Positions 47,900-54,928 of a stretch of DNA of 61,120 nt are shown piece after piece. The translations under genes were made by a program, and so were the position numbers. Position 1 is the first letter of the stretch. Each line of letters begins with the position of its first letter. The stretch is from Gluconacetobacter dulcium (GTDB lineage: Bacteria > Pseudomonadota > Alphaproteobacteria > Acetobacterales > Acetobacteraceae): contig NZ_JABEQN010000025.1 in NCBI RefSeq assembly GCF_014174165.1, positions 1-61,120 of the forward strand, given 5' to 3'. The notes under the pieces are model-generated. The model was not told the DNA's origin. It ran no database searches and saw nothing but the letters and a program-made list of their open reading frames with translations.

Positions 47900-49072
47900 T
47901 TACTCCGCGATCCAGGCTGTACCGTTGCAGATCACCGGGCAGAACGTCGCACCGCCCCCGGTCGGAGACGCCATGAAATTGCAGGCAGTCGCATCGGTGA
48001 CATAGGCGCGCGCGCCGACATAGCGCCGCCCATCGCTCGGAAGCGTCGCGACCGTGTAACCGCTGGCGATCTCCGCCCGAACACCCGCCGTCGTGGCAAC
48101 GTTGCTTGAGTTATCGCCAGCAGCGGGCGTCGGAACTTCGACAGCCGCGCCGAATGTAGCGGGCACGGCGACCGTCATGTTGTCGTTCCGGCCACCAACA
48201 GTGAAAATATATTTCCCGCCGCTATCATAGACGACGAGGTTACCGTCCCCCTGGAATGACAATCGCCATACGCTGCCGGGGCCATAATGCGCGGAGTACT
48301 GACCACCGACTGTCGATGGGTAGATGTCGCCGCCGAGGTTCAACTGCGGTACCGACACCGCACCAGTAAAGACGGCCCCCGAAAGCTGCGCCAGCAACGC
48401 GTCCGCGTTGGCCCGCGCCGCCGCCTCGGTGCCGATATTACCCTGCAATACCGCCTCGGCACCCGTCGCGCGGCTGGTCTCGGCCACAAGCCCGGCCTGC
48501 GTCGCCAGGGTGCCCAGATACGTGCCCAGATTGACGCTGCTGCCACCGGCCGGCACCACGGGCGCGCCGGTCACATCTCCGACGACCGGCACCATCACCC
48601 GCCCCTGCGCATCCAGCAGCGCGGCAGAGGGCACGGCGGCCTGCGCCGTCGCCTGCGCGGCATGGGCCACGCTGTCCGTCTCACCCAGCGCCGAAAGCGT
48701 CGCATAGGTCTCCGACGCCGCCTGCGCCGTCAGATAGGCCGACAGGTCGGACGATTTCGCCAGCGTGCCCAGATAGGCGCCCAGCGTGGTCGTCGCCCCG
48801 CCAGCGGGCGTGACAGCGGCATCCGTGGCATCACCGGTCAGCGGCGCCGTCACGGTGCCGCCGCCGTCCAGCGCCGCCACCCCGCCCGCCGCCCCCTTCT
48901 GCGCCGCCGGAATCGCCCCCGCCGTGGCCGCCTGCATCTGCGCCAGCGTCTGGCTGCCGACCATCGTGGCCGGCGCCAGTCCGCCCGGCGGCAGGAACGG
49001 CGCATATTGCGCCCACGCGGACACCGGCAGAACCAGTCCGGAAAAAATCAATCCATATCGCAAAGATATCAT
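47900..49072 (-). CDS. phage tail-fibre-like protein with signal peptide and lectin motif
   Basis: 390 residues from the ATG at 49072. N-terminal ISLRYGLIFSGLVLPVSAWAQ is a Sec signal peptide. Two repeats follow: GDATDAAVTPAGGATTTLG-AYLGTLA and GDVTGAPVVPAGGSSVNLG-TYLGTLA, then a coiled-coil-like Ala-rich stretch and near 250 FQGDGNLVVYD, a bulb-type lectin (QxDxNxVxY) motif. The C-terminus (YVTDATACNFMASPTGGGATFCPVICNGTAW) is typical of tail fibre tips. A host-recognition fibre or exported adhesin. Confidence 0.65.
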   Translation of the reverse strand: MISLRYGLIFSGLVLPVSAWAQYAPFLPPGGLAPATMVGSQTLAQMQAATAGAIPAAQKGAAGGVAALDGGGTVTAPLTGDATDAAVTPAGGATTTLGAYLGTLAKSSDLSAYLTAQAASETYATLSALGETDSVAHAAQATAQAAVPSAALLDAQGRVMVPVVGDVTGAPVVPAGGSSVNLGTYLGTLATQAGLVAETSRATGAEAVLQGNIGTEAAARANADALLAQLSGAVFTGAVSVPQLNLGGDIYPSTVGGQYSAHYGPGSVWRLSFQGDGNLVVYDSGGKYIFTVGGRNDNMTVAVPATFGAAVEVPTPAAGDNSSNVATTAGVRAEIASGYTVATLPSDGRRYVGARAYVTDATACNFMASPTGGGATFCPVICNGTAWIAE

Positions 49073-49401
49073 GATGTCGGCCCCGCCGAAAGCAGAAGAA
49101 CACCGCCCTGCGTCCACAGCGCGTTTTTCACACCGGGGTCCACGGTCGGCACCGCAACGTCCAGAATCAGATGGCCGCTTCCGTCCACATGCAGCGCCGC
49201 CACCCCGTTCAGCACCAGCGCGCCACCACCATCCAGCGGGGCAATCCCGCCCGCCTTCCCCACTCCCAGCCACGCCAGGACATAGGACAGCGCGGCCCGG
49301 CAACTCGTCCATCCGGTCCCGCTCTGGCGCGAGACCAGCAGCAGGTCGCCGTTGCGCACGTCCGCGCTGTCCGGCAACTGCGATACCGCAATCTGCGTCA
49401 C
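49069..49401 (-). CDS. phage tail protein, 110 aa
   Basis: GTG start at 49401 overlapping the upstream stop (GTGA). Begins TQIAVSQLPDSADVRNGDLLLVSRQ and contains GGIAPLDGGGALVLNGVAALH, similar in style to the fibre repeats of the next gene (GGVAALDGGG). Probably a tail fibre assembly or connector protein. Context-based. Confidence 0.6.
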   Translation of the reverse strand: MTQIAVSQLPDSADVRNGDLLLVSRQSGTGWTSCRAALSYVLAWLGVGKAGGIAPLDGGGALVLNGVAALHVDGSGHLILDVAVPTVDPGVKNALWTQGGVLLLSAGPTS

Positions 49402-49952
49402 GCCCCACCCTCCAGCACCAGCAACCGCCCATCCTCGGTCCCAAGCAGCACACCGCCCTCGACCATCAGGAAAGACGAAAACGAATCCTGCGCCATCTTC
49501 AGCACCATGTTCTCCATCCCGCCGCCCAGGCATCCCGCCGCTCCCGGCAGAGCGGGCACGACCGTCAGCATCCCGCCCCCGATTTCCACGATCACGACCG
49601 CAACATTCTCGCCCCGGTCGAGCATGATCTGAATCCGGTCGCCAACGGCAAACCCGACCGTGGACGCCACCGCCACCACGCCGCTCCCGGCGGCGCAGGG
49701 CGCCACCACGCAGGTTCCCACCACGGTAAAGCGGTTCTCCTGGCGCGGCCGGGCCACATCCACGCTCTGGTCGTCCGCCACCCCGCGCACGAAATCCTGC
49801 GGCTGCTGCGCCTCCCACCGCCTCCCGTCGACCAAAGCCTGTCCGGTCTGCCCGCCAGGAATGGTGCGCGCCCGCGACCGCCGGACCTTGAAGCCCGACA
49901 GATCGTCCAGCACATAATGGTCGCCGGGCCTGTAGCACCACGGTTCGCTCAC
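49398..49952 (-). CDS. phage structural protein, 184 aa
   Basis: I chose the GTG at 49952 because GGGAGG lies six bases upstream. Product SEPWCYRPGDHYVLDDLSGF, then RRWEAQQPQDFVRGVADDQSVDVARPRQE, a beta-rich middle (VGDRIQIMLDRGENVAVVIVEI) and a hydrophobic end. Similar proteins lie between coat and tail genes in podovirus clusters. No firm family. Confidence 0.6.
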   Translation of the reverse strand: MSEPWCYRPGDHYVLDDLSGFKVRRSRARTIPGGQTGQALVDGRRWEAQQPQDFVRGVADDQSVDVARPRQENRFTVVGTCVVAPCAAGSGVVAVASTVGFAVGDRIQIMLDRGENVAVVIVEIGGGMLTVVPALPGAAGCLGGGMENMVLKMAQDSFSSFLMVEGGVLLGTEDGRLLVLEGGA

Positions 49953-49965
49953 GCCGCCCCTCCCG

Positions 49966-50373
49966 TCACGCCTGCGGCACACCCTTGATCATCTCAAGAA
50001 CGATCGTGACGGTACTCCCCGCACCAGCCCCCATCGTCGTCAGCAGGATCGACCCCGTCGCCCCCGCCGCCCCCGGTCCCGGAATCCCCTGAAACCGCCG
50101 AAAATCCAGATGCCCAAAGCCCGACAGCGTCGCCAGGTCCACCGGTTCCGTCGCCTCCCATTGCAGCCGCGCCACCATCCCGTGCACGTCATAGGCAATA
50201 CGCCGCACCTTCAGATGCACCCCCGGCACCTGCCCGCCGACCGCAAAAGCCACGGACCGCGCATCCACGATCTTCATCGCCGCCAGCCCGGTCCCGTCAC
50301 TCACATCCGTCACCCGCACGATCAGGTTGCGCGGACCATTCGCAATCACCTGAACAGTCGTCACATCCGCCAT
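49966..50373 (-). CDS. phage structural protein, 135 aa
   Basis: MADVTTVQVIANGPRNLIVRV start, then VDARSVAFAVGGQVPGVHLKVRRIAYDVHGMVARLQWEA and a Gly-rich segment ending VTIVLEMIKGVPQA. This pattern is common in capsid-proximal phage genes of unknown function. Upstream lies a strong hairpin, GGCGCAGCCGG/CCGGCTGCGCC at 50396-50422, which may reduce transcription into this gene. Confidence 0.65.
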   Translation of the reverse strand: MADVTTVQVIANGPRNLIVRVTDVSDGTGLAAMKIVDARSVAFAVGGQVPGVHLKVRRIAYDVHGMVARLQWEATEPVDLATLSGFGHLDFRRFQGIPGPGAAGATGSILLTTMGAGAGSTVTIVLEMIKGVPQA

Positions 50374-50426
50374 GCCGCCCTCCCCGCATCAGGGCGCAGC
50401 CGGCCCCACCGGCTGCGCCCCCATCC

Positions 50427-50573
50427 TCAGCCCCGGCGCGTCGGCACCGGCTTTCTGCGCACAGGCGCCTTCTTTTCCTCGGCCGGCACCGGCGCGGTGC
50501 CGTGATAATGATGATGCACTTCCACCACGGTGCCGCGACGGGGGGCCGGAGGAGTCGGTTTGCGTTTGGTCAT
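50427..50573 (-). CDS. short basic phage ORF, 48 aa
   Basis: ATG at 50573 with GGAG eight bases upstream. Product starts MTKRKPTPPAPRRG, has HHHYHG in the middle and a Lys/Arg/Pro-rich end (KKAPVRRKPVPTRRG). Its clean ribosome-binding site and place right after the coat gene suggest a real small phage protein; the His cluster and basic ends could bind nucleic acid or metal. No family known to me. Confidence 0.6.
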   Translation of the reverse strand: MTKRKPTPPAPRRGTVVEVHHHYHGTAPVPAEEKKAPVRRKPVPTRRG

Positions 50574-50600
50574 CAGGATTTCTCCATATGTCAGCGTTCT

Positions 50601-50725
50601 GTTCTTTTTTGAAAAAAAGAACCAAAAAACTTTTGATCTTTTAAGGAAAAGACTCTCACCCGCCCGTACTATACAAAACGAATAAAAGTCTTTTTGCTTC
50701 TTTTTCTTCAGAAAAAGAAGAACCC
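50601..50725 (+). repeat. hairpin-ended AT-rich cassette, copy 1
   Basis: Begins with hairpin GTTCTTTTTTGAAAAAAAGAAC (50601-50622), continues CCAAAAAACTTTTGATC and ends AAAGTCTTTTTGCTTCTTTT plus TCTTCAGAAAAAGAAG. The same two ends in the same order occur on the minus strand at 54921-54730, with a different middle. Acts as an intrinsic terminator on the minus strand after the coat gene. Confidence 0.7.
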
Positions 50726-50726
50726 C

Positions 50727-51635
50727 TTAAACCCCCGGCGTCCCGTACAACCCACGCCAATCCGCCCAATATCCGGAGTAGCGTTCATAACAGGCCGCCT
50801 TGGCATTGCGCGTGTCGAAATCGTTATCCTGATCGAACGAGATCGGATCGCGCTCATAGTAGGTCAGCGAATTGGGCACATTGGTCCGGATGAACCACGC
50901 CGTCTGGCTGGTGAAGTAATGGTTCAGCTTGATGCCTTCGGGGAAGGCATTGGTGGCCCGCAGCACGTTGATGGCATTGTTCGCCGTATCGTTCTGCAAT
51001 ACCGAGTTGCACACCCGGTTCGCCTCGAACCACAGCGCCGAGGGCACATTGAGCGTGCGCGGCAGCGCCGAAATCCGCATCCCCCGGTTGTTCTGGCACT
51101 GCATGATCTGCACCGTCAGATCCTCGATCGCCGCTTCCGACAGATCCGCCGCCGTCCCCAGCAGGTTGGACTGATTGCCCGCCAGCGTCGGATGACTGCC
51201 CGAAATCAGCGGCGCCCCGTCGCCCCCCAGCGCACTGGCCGAAAAAGCCATGTTATAGATGCCGGCCAGCACGTTTTCCTTGGTCTGGCGCATCGAAAAC
51301 GCCAGTTGCGCGGCCCGGCGCTTCGACACCGCCTCATACAGGTTGTCGCGCAGTTCCTCGTAGGTCACGATGTAACCCAGCGCATAGGCCACATGGGTAA
51401 AGCGGCTGACCGCCCCCTGCGCTTCCGTGTCGTAATAGATCTGCTGCCCCTGCGGCTTCACCGGCGCCAGGCCGAAGCCGGTAATCTCGACCTCCTCCTC
51501 ATACGCCTTGTCCGAGGTCTGCTTGTCGAACAGATCCATATATTCGACGCGATGCTCGTCATAGCTGCGCCCCCACCACGCCTTGATGCCGGGCCAGAGA
51601 GCCTTGGGGTGCGCGCCCGTCGTAATTACGGCCAT
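50727..51635 (-). CDS. phage major capsid protein
   Basis: 302 residues. Landmarks: GIKAWWGRSYDEHRVEYMDLFD, EEEVEITGFGLAPVKPQGQQIYYD (short N-arm and E-loop style), ALGYIVTYEELRDNLYEAVSKRRAAQLAFSMRQTKE (long spine helix), GSHPTLAG, and FWAN-like end YERYSGYWADWRGLYGT. These fit an HK97-fold coat protein of the Mu gpT-like type. Its place after scaffold and decoration genes supports it. A terminator-like cassette follows. Confidence 0.78.
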   Translation of the reverse strand: MAVITTGAHPKALWPGIKAWWGRSYDEHRVEYMDLFDKQTSDKAYEEEVEITGFGLAPVKPQGQQIYYDTEAQGAVSRFTHVAYALGYIVTYEELRDNLYEAVSKRRAAQLAFSMRQTKENVLAGIYNMAFSASALGGDGAPLISGSHPTLAGNQSNLLGTAADLSEAAIEDLTVQIMQCQNNRGMRISALPRTLNVPSALWFEANRVCNSVLQNDTANNAINVLRATNAFPEGIKLNHYFTSQTAWFIRTNVPNSLTYYERDPISFDQDNDFDTRNAKAACYERYSGYWADWRGLYGTPGV

Positions 51636-51647
51636 AGAACAGACTCC

Positions 51648-52241
51648 TCAGACGCCAAGGGCGCTGGTGATGGAATGAAGATTGATGCGGCAAAGCCATT
51701 TCGCATTGGCGCCGATCGCATTATCGATCGCCTGATACGCTCGCAGAATGCGCATCTGCCCGGTCGCCAGCGTCCCCGCACTGCTCGACTGGATCTGCCA
51801 CCCCGACTGCGCCGAAACGGTCGATCCCGCCCCCGCCACCAGGTTGACATTGCCCGACACCGCGGCCGCCGCCAGCGCACCGCCCACCGAATCCTCCTGC
51901 ACGGCAAAGACCAGATTCGGATCATCGGCCACATACACATACGCCGCCTGCCCCGCCGGCAGATACGGCGCCTGGTTCTGCAACAGCGGCAGCACCAGCT
52001 CGCCGGCATTGCTGGCAATGCCCTGCATCGCCCCGGTCACCACACCGGACGCCCCGGCGGTCGCAATCCCCACCGCCGGCACACCATTGGCATCCGCCCC
52101 CGGCAACACCACCAGCGGATCACCCAGGAACAACGGCGTGGGATTGCTCGCCGGCACATAATAAACCTGCACGCCGCCGGCATACGGCGCACCGGACGCA
52201 TAAGCCATCGGCCGCAGACCGAATGGAGTATTGGAATTCAT
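51648..52241 (-). CDS. phage capsid-associated (decoration-type) protein
   Basis: 197 residues: MNSNTPFGLRPMAYASGAPYAGGVQVYYV, FLGDPLVVLPGAD, beta-rich Ala/Gly/Val middle, and LPAGQAAYVYVADDPNLVFAVQED, with C-terminal IGANAKWLCRINLHSI. Genes of this shape sit just before HK97-type coats in podoviruses and are usually head decoration or head-associated proteins. Start ATG has AGAGG upstream. 12 bases from the capsid gene. Confidence 0.6.
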   Translation of the reverse strand: MNSNTPFGLRPMAYASGAPYAGGVQVYYVPASNPTPLFLGDPLVVLPGADANGVPAVGIATAGASGVVTGAMQGIASNAGELVLPLLQNQAPYLPAGQAAYVYVADDPNLVFAVQEDSVGGALAAAAVSGNVNLVAGAGSTVSAQSGWQIQSSSAGTLATGQMRILRAYQAIDNAIGANAKWLCRINLHSITSALGV

Positions 52242-52324
52242 CGGCAGACCTCTGCACGGGTGAAAAGACGGCAGGCACCCAACGCACCCACCGATCGTCC
52301 TTGCCTGTTTGTGCTGCCTGAACC

Positions 52325-52425
52325 CTTCTTTTTCTGAAGAAAAAGAAGCAAAAAGACTTTTTCGACGTTTCTCGATAGCATCCGGATGGAGAGGGAGTAG
52401 TCCTAAAAATCCATAGCCTTATAAA
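52325..52425 (-). repeat. hairpin-ended AT-rich cassette, copy 2
   Basis: Almost identical to 54730-54828 (about 100 bases, few changes), including the hairpin CTTCTTTTTCT/AGAAAAAGAAG and the shared CGACGTTTCTCGATAGCATC. It lies between the capsid-associated gene and the upstream tail gene; the outer end seen in copy 3 is replaced by a family 1 palindrome. Also fills most of the 318-base gap. Confidence 0.8.
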
Positions 52426-52445
52426 TTAAAGTAAAAGACCCTCTC

Positions 52446-52560
52446 AAATCCTGACCGGAAATGTGGACTGGTGAGCGAGAGCGGCCTCAATGGCCGTGAG
52501 CACCGGAGCGCAGGAAACGCGCGTCGGATCGCCACCAGTGCGCATTTCCGGTCAGGATTT
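52446..52560. repeat. dispersed palindromic repeat, family 1, copy C
   Basis: 115 bases with perfect 18-base arms (AAATCCTGACCGGAAATG at 52446-52463, complement at 52543-52560). Its reverse complement aligns with copy A. The right arm touches the TAA stop of the preceding (minus-strand) gene at 52560. Confidence 0.85.
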
Positions 52561-53069
52561 TACCGGCGTTCTTCGCGGATTGATATCCCAACCCCCTGCG
52601 GCACATACTGCGCCTGCCGATCCGCCCCGGTCGGCCCGCCCGGCACGCGCCCTTCCCTGATCTGCGCCATCAGTTCCCGATGGCCCGATTCCTGCGCCGC
52701 CATATCCTCGCGGTACCACTCGGCCGGGATCTCCATCAGGTAAGCAACCTGCGCCCCGCCACCCCGCGCCACACCCACCGTCATGCTCACGGGTTTTCCC
52801 GATTCATCCAGAACCTGACTATACCCCGCATCCCCAGCCCGCGCGATCCGCCCCGGTTCGTCATTGAACCAGTGCCGGTGGTACCCCTCCCGGTCGGGAT
52901 AAGCCAGCTTCTGCTCCCGCAACCCGAACGGCCGCCGCGACACCCCCCGCTGCCGCCCGGCAACAGCCCCCGGCACCGCACCGGCCGCCACACCCTGGGC
53001 GCCACCCTGCGCCACCCGGCTCCGCGCCGCCTCGTTCAACGGCACGCGCCCACGTGTGTCCTCGCTCAT
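52560..53069 (-). CDS. phage protein, 169 aa, hypothetical
   Basis: ATG at 53069 overlaps the scaffold stop (ATGA). N-terminal part (RVPLNEAARSRVAQGGAQGVAAG) is basic/Ala-rich, then REQKLAYPDREGYHRHWFNDEPGRIARAGDAGYSQVLDESG and VAYLMEIPAEWYREDMAAQE, a conserved-looking domain. It sits between scaffold and capsid-associated genes and may be a head assembly factor. Function not assigned. Confidence 0.6.
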   Translation of the reverse strand: MSEDTRGRVPLNEAARSRVAQGGAQGVAAGAVPGAVAGRQRGVSRRPFGLREQKLAYPDREGYHRHWFNDEPGRIARAGDAGYSQVLDESGKPVSMTVGVARGGGAQVAYLMEIPAEWYREDMAAQESGHRELMAQIREGRVPGGPTGADRQAQYVPQGVGISIREERR

Positions 53070-54007
53070 GCCTCGTTCTCCCAGTAATAGCCGGCCCATT
53101 CATCCTTCGTCAGCGGCTTGCCCTTGCCCGCCAGCGCCCGCGCATAGCGGTCATATTCCCGCCGCGCCTCCACCGGCAGCGCATCGAACCCGCGCGGATT
53201 CCCCCCGCGCCCGCCCTCACCGCGCGAGGGGCTGACCGGCGGCGGCGCCTCCCGGCGCCGGTTCTCGAACAGCGCCGGATGCAACTGCCGCACCTTGCGC
53301 CGCGTAATCTCCAGCCGCTCCGCCAGGCTCAACCCCGGATGCTGCCGATCCACCGCCGACTGGATCGCAATCGCATCCTGCCGCGCCTCCGCATTGCGCG
53401 AAAACCACGGATTCGCCTGCACGAAATCCATAATCTCCACCGGCATGCTCTCCACCCGCTCCACCGGCTCCGGCACAGGGGCCGGCGCGGCCTCCTCCGC
53501 CCGTGCCGCCGGCAACGGCGCCGTATCGCGCAGATCCTGCAAATCCCGCTCGGCCACGGCAAACGCGGTCGTATCGCCACTGGCCACCGCCGCCTGTCGC
53601 CGCCCCTCGATATCCCGCACGGCGCGCTGATACGCCCGCTCGTCGGCCCGCCGCGTGCGCTCCGTCAGGTCCGCCAGCGCCTTCTGGCTGTCGCGCAACT
53701 GCGCCTGCATGCTGGCATAGCGCCCATCCAGCGCGCGATATTGCTGCTGCAACACCGGCAACAGCGTCATCCCCCGGTCGAGAAAATCCCGCGCCGGCCG
53801 CCATTTTTCCGCATCGCCGCGAAAATCGTCGCGCGGCACCCAGCCCATCCGCCGCGCCTGCGCCTCAACCTCCGGGTCCGCGTCGGCCTCGACAGCCGCC
53901 GCCACACCCTCCGGCCCCCCGACCCCGTGCTCCCCGGCCCCATGCTCCCGCCCGGCGGCCTCAGCCTCGGCGTGCAGGTCCACACCGTCGTCCCGTTCGT
54001 CGATCAT
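53066..54007 (-). CDS. phage scaffolding-like protein
   Basis: 313 residues from the ATG at 54007 (MIDERDDGVDLHAE). Acidic N-terminus, then a charged coiled-coil-rich body (YASMQAQLRDSQKALADLTERTRRADERAYQ), Pro/Glu linkers (APAPVPEPVERVES) and a basic C-terminus (EYDRYARALAGKGKPLTKDEW). High charge, helical content and place between co-chaperonin and capsid genes fit a scaffold. No conserved motif proves it. Confidence 0.65.
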   Translation of the reverse strand: MIDERDDGVDLHAEAEAAGREHGAGEHGVGGPEGVAAAVEADADPEVEAQARRMGWVPRDDFRGDAEKWRPARDFLDRGMTLLPVLQQQYRALDGRYASMQAQLRDSQKALADLTERTRRADERAYQRAVRDIEGRRQAAVASGDTTAFAVAERDLQDLRDTAPLPAARAEEAAPAPVPEPVERVESMPVEIMDFVQANPWFSRNAEARQDAIAIQSAVDRQHPGLSLAERLEITRRKVRQLHPALFENRRREAPPPVSPSRGEGGRGGNPRGFDALPVEARREYDRYARALAGKGKPLTKDEWAGYYWENEA

Positions 54008-54426
54008 GCGCGTTCTCCCTCCGCCATCACACCCGCCGCCGCCACCGCGATCGCGGCAATGCAACGCTGCGACATCAGCCGGTACAGCCGCCCATCCTCA
54101 CCCTTCAGCAACTGCCCGGCATACCGCTCGAAATAAACCCGGTCCCCGGCCGCCGGAATCGTCCCCACCCACTGCCGCGTGCCATCATCGTTCCAGCGAA
54201 ACGCCGCCGGCCCCACCGCGATCACGGTGCCATGCTCGGCCGCCAACGTCTGGCGCTCCACATATTCCGCCGGCAACTGCACCGCCCCGCTGGTCATCTC
54301 GGCATGCACATCCGCCAGCACCAGAATCTTGTCATCCAGCGGCACATACCCCGCCCGATTCACGCCATCCCAAGCGGAAACAACGAATTCCTGCTGGTCG
54401 AATTTCAGAATGCGTCCCTCACGCAT
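54004..54426 (-). CDS. phage-encoded GroES-like co-chaperonin
   Basis: 140 residues from the ATG at 54426 (MREGRILKFDQQEFVVSAW). It carries the cpn10 signature order: GYVPLDDKILVLADV at 26-40, mobile-loop-like TSGAVQLPAEYVE, then HGTVIAVGP, AAGDRVYFERYAGQLLKGEDGRLYRLM and the C-terminal IAAI, matching GroES at each strand. Extended by about 25 residues at each end. It likely helps fold the capsid protein with host GroEL, as T4 gp31 does. It overlaps the scaffold gene. Confidence 0.75.
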   Translation of the reverse strand: MREGRILKFDQQEFVVSAWDGVNRAGYVPLDDKILVLADVHAEMTSGAVQLPAEYVERQTLAAEHGTVIAVGPAAFRWNDDGTRQWVGTIPAAGDRVYFERYAGQLLKGEDGRLYRLMSQRCIAAIAVAAAGVMAEGERA

Positions 54427-54703
54427 CGCCACGCTCCTTCTCTCCCGGCCCCTGGCCGTAAAACGCCCGCATCGCCGCCCATTGCAGTTCCGCCACCTCG
54501 GCCGCCAGCGCCACCCGGCCCCGCGCCTCATGCTCCTGCGCCAGCGTAATCGTCCCCGCCCGCCACTGGCCCAGCATCCGCTGCTCGATGCTCTCGCCAT
54601 AATCCGTCAGAAACAGACGCACCGCCCGCGTCACCGGATGATGCCGCCAGGCCCGAAACGCCTCCTCCGACAGATCGTCCAACATCGCCTGACGCTGCTC
54701 CAT
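54419..54703 (-). CDS. phage protein, 94 aa, hypothetical
   Basis: ATG at 54703, stop overlapping the co-chaperonin start by 8 bases. Helical sequence: RQAMLDDLSEEAFRAWRHHPVTRAVRLFLTDYGESIEQRMLGQW, then ARGRVALAAEVAELQWAAMRAFYG. No family recognised. As the first gene after a terminator cassette it likely begins a transcription unit with the co-chaperonin and scaffold genes. Confidence 0.6.
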   Translation of the reverse strand: MEQRQAMLDDLSEEAFRAWRHHPVTRAVRLFLTDYGESIEQRMLGQWRAGTITLAQEHEARGRVALAAEVAELQWAAMRAFYGQGPGEKERGDA

Positions 54704-54729
54704 CGAGGGATTTCCTTTTTTCCGGTTCT

Positions 54730-54921
54730 CTTCTTTTTCTGAAGAAAAAGAAGCAAAAAGACTTTTTCGACGTTTCTCGATAGCATCTGGATGGCAAGGG
54801 AGTATTCCCAAAAATCCATAGCTTTATATTTTTATACTACAGAACAAAACACAACGTCACACCCACCCCACCGAACCCAAACAGATCAAAAGTTTTTTGG
54901 TTCTTTTTTTCAAAAAAGAAC
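54730..54921 (-). repeat. hairpin-ended AT-rich cassette, copy 3
   Basis: On the minus strand: GTTCTTTTTT hairpin, then GGTTCTTTTTTCC-like GATCAAAAG end, an 85-base middle, and AAAGTCTTTTTGCTTC plus the CTTCAGAAAAAGAAG hairpin. 54730-54828 is nearly identical to copy 2. It lies between the portal stop (54929) and the next gene and should terminate portal transcription. Confidence 0.8.
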
Positions 54922-54928
54922 GCCCTTC

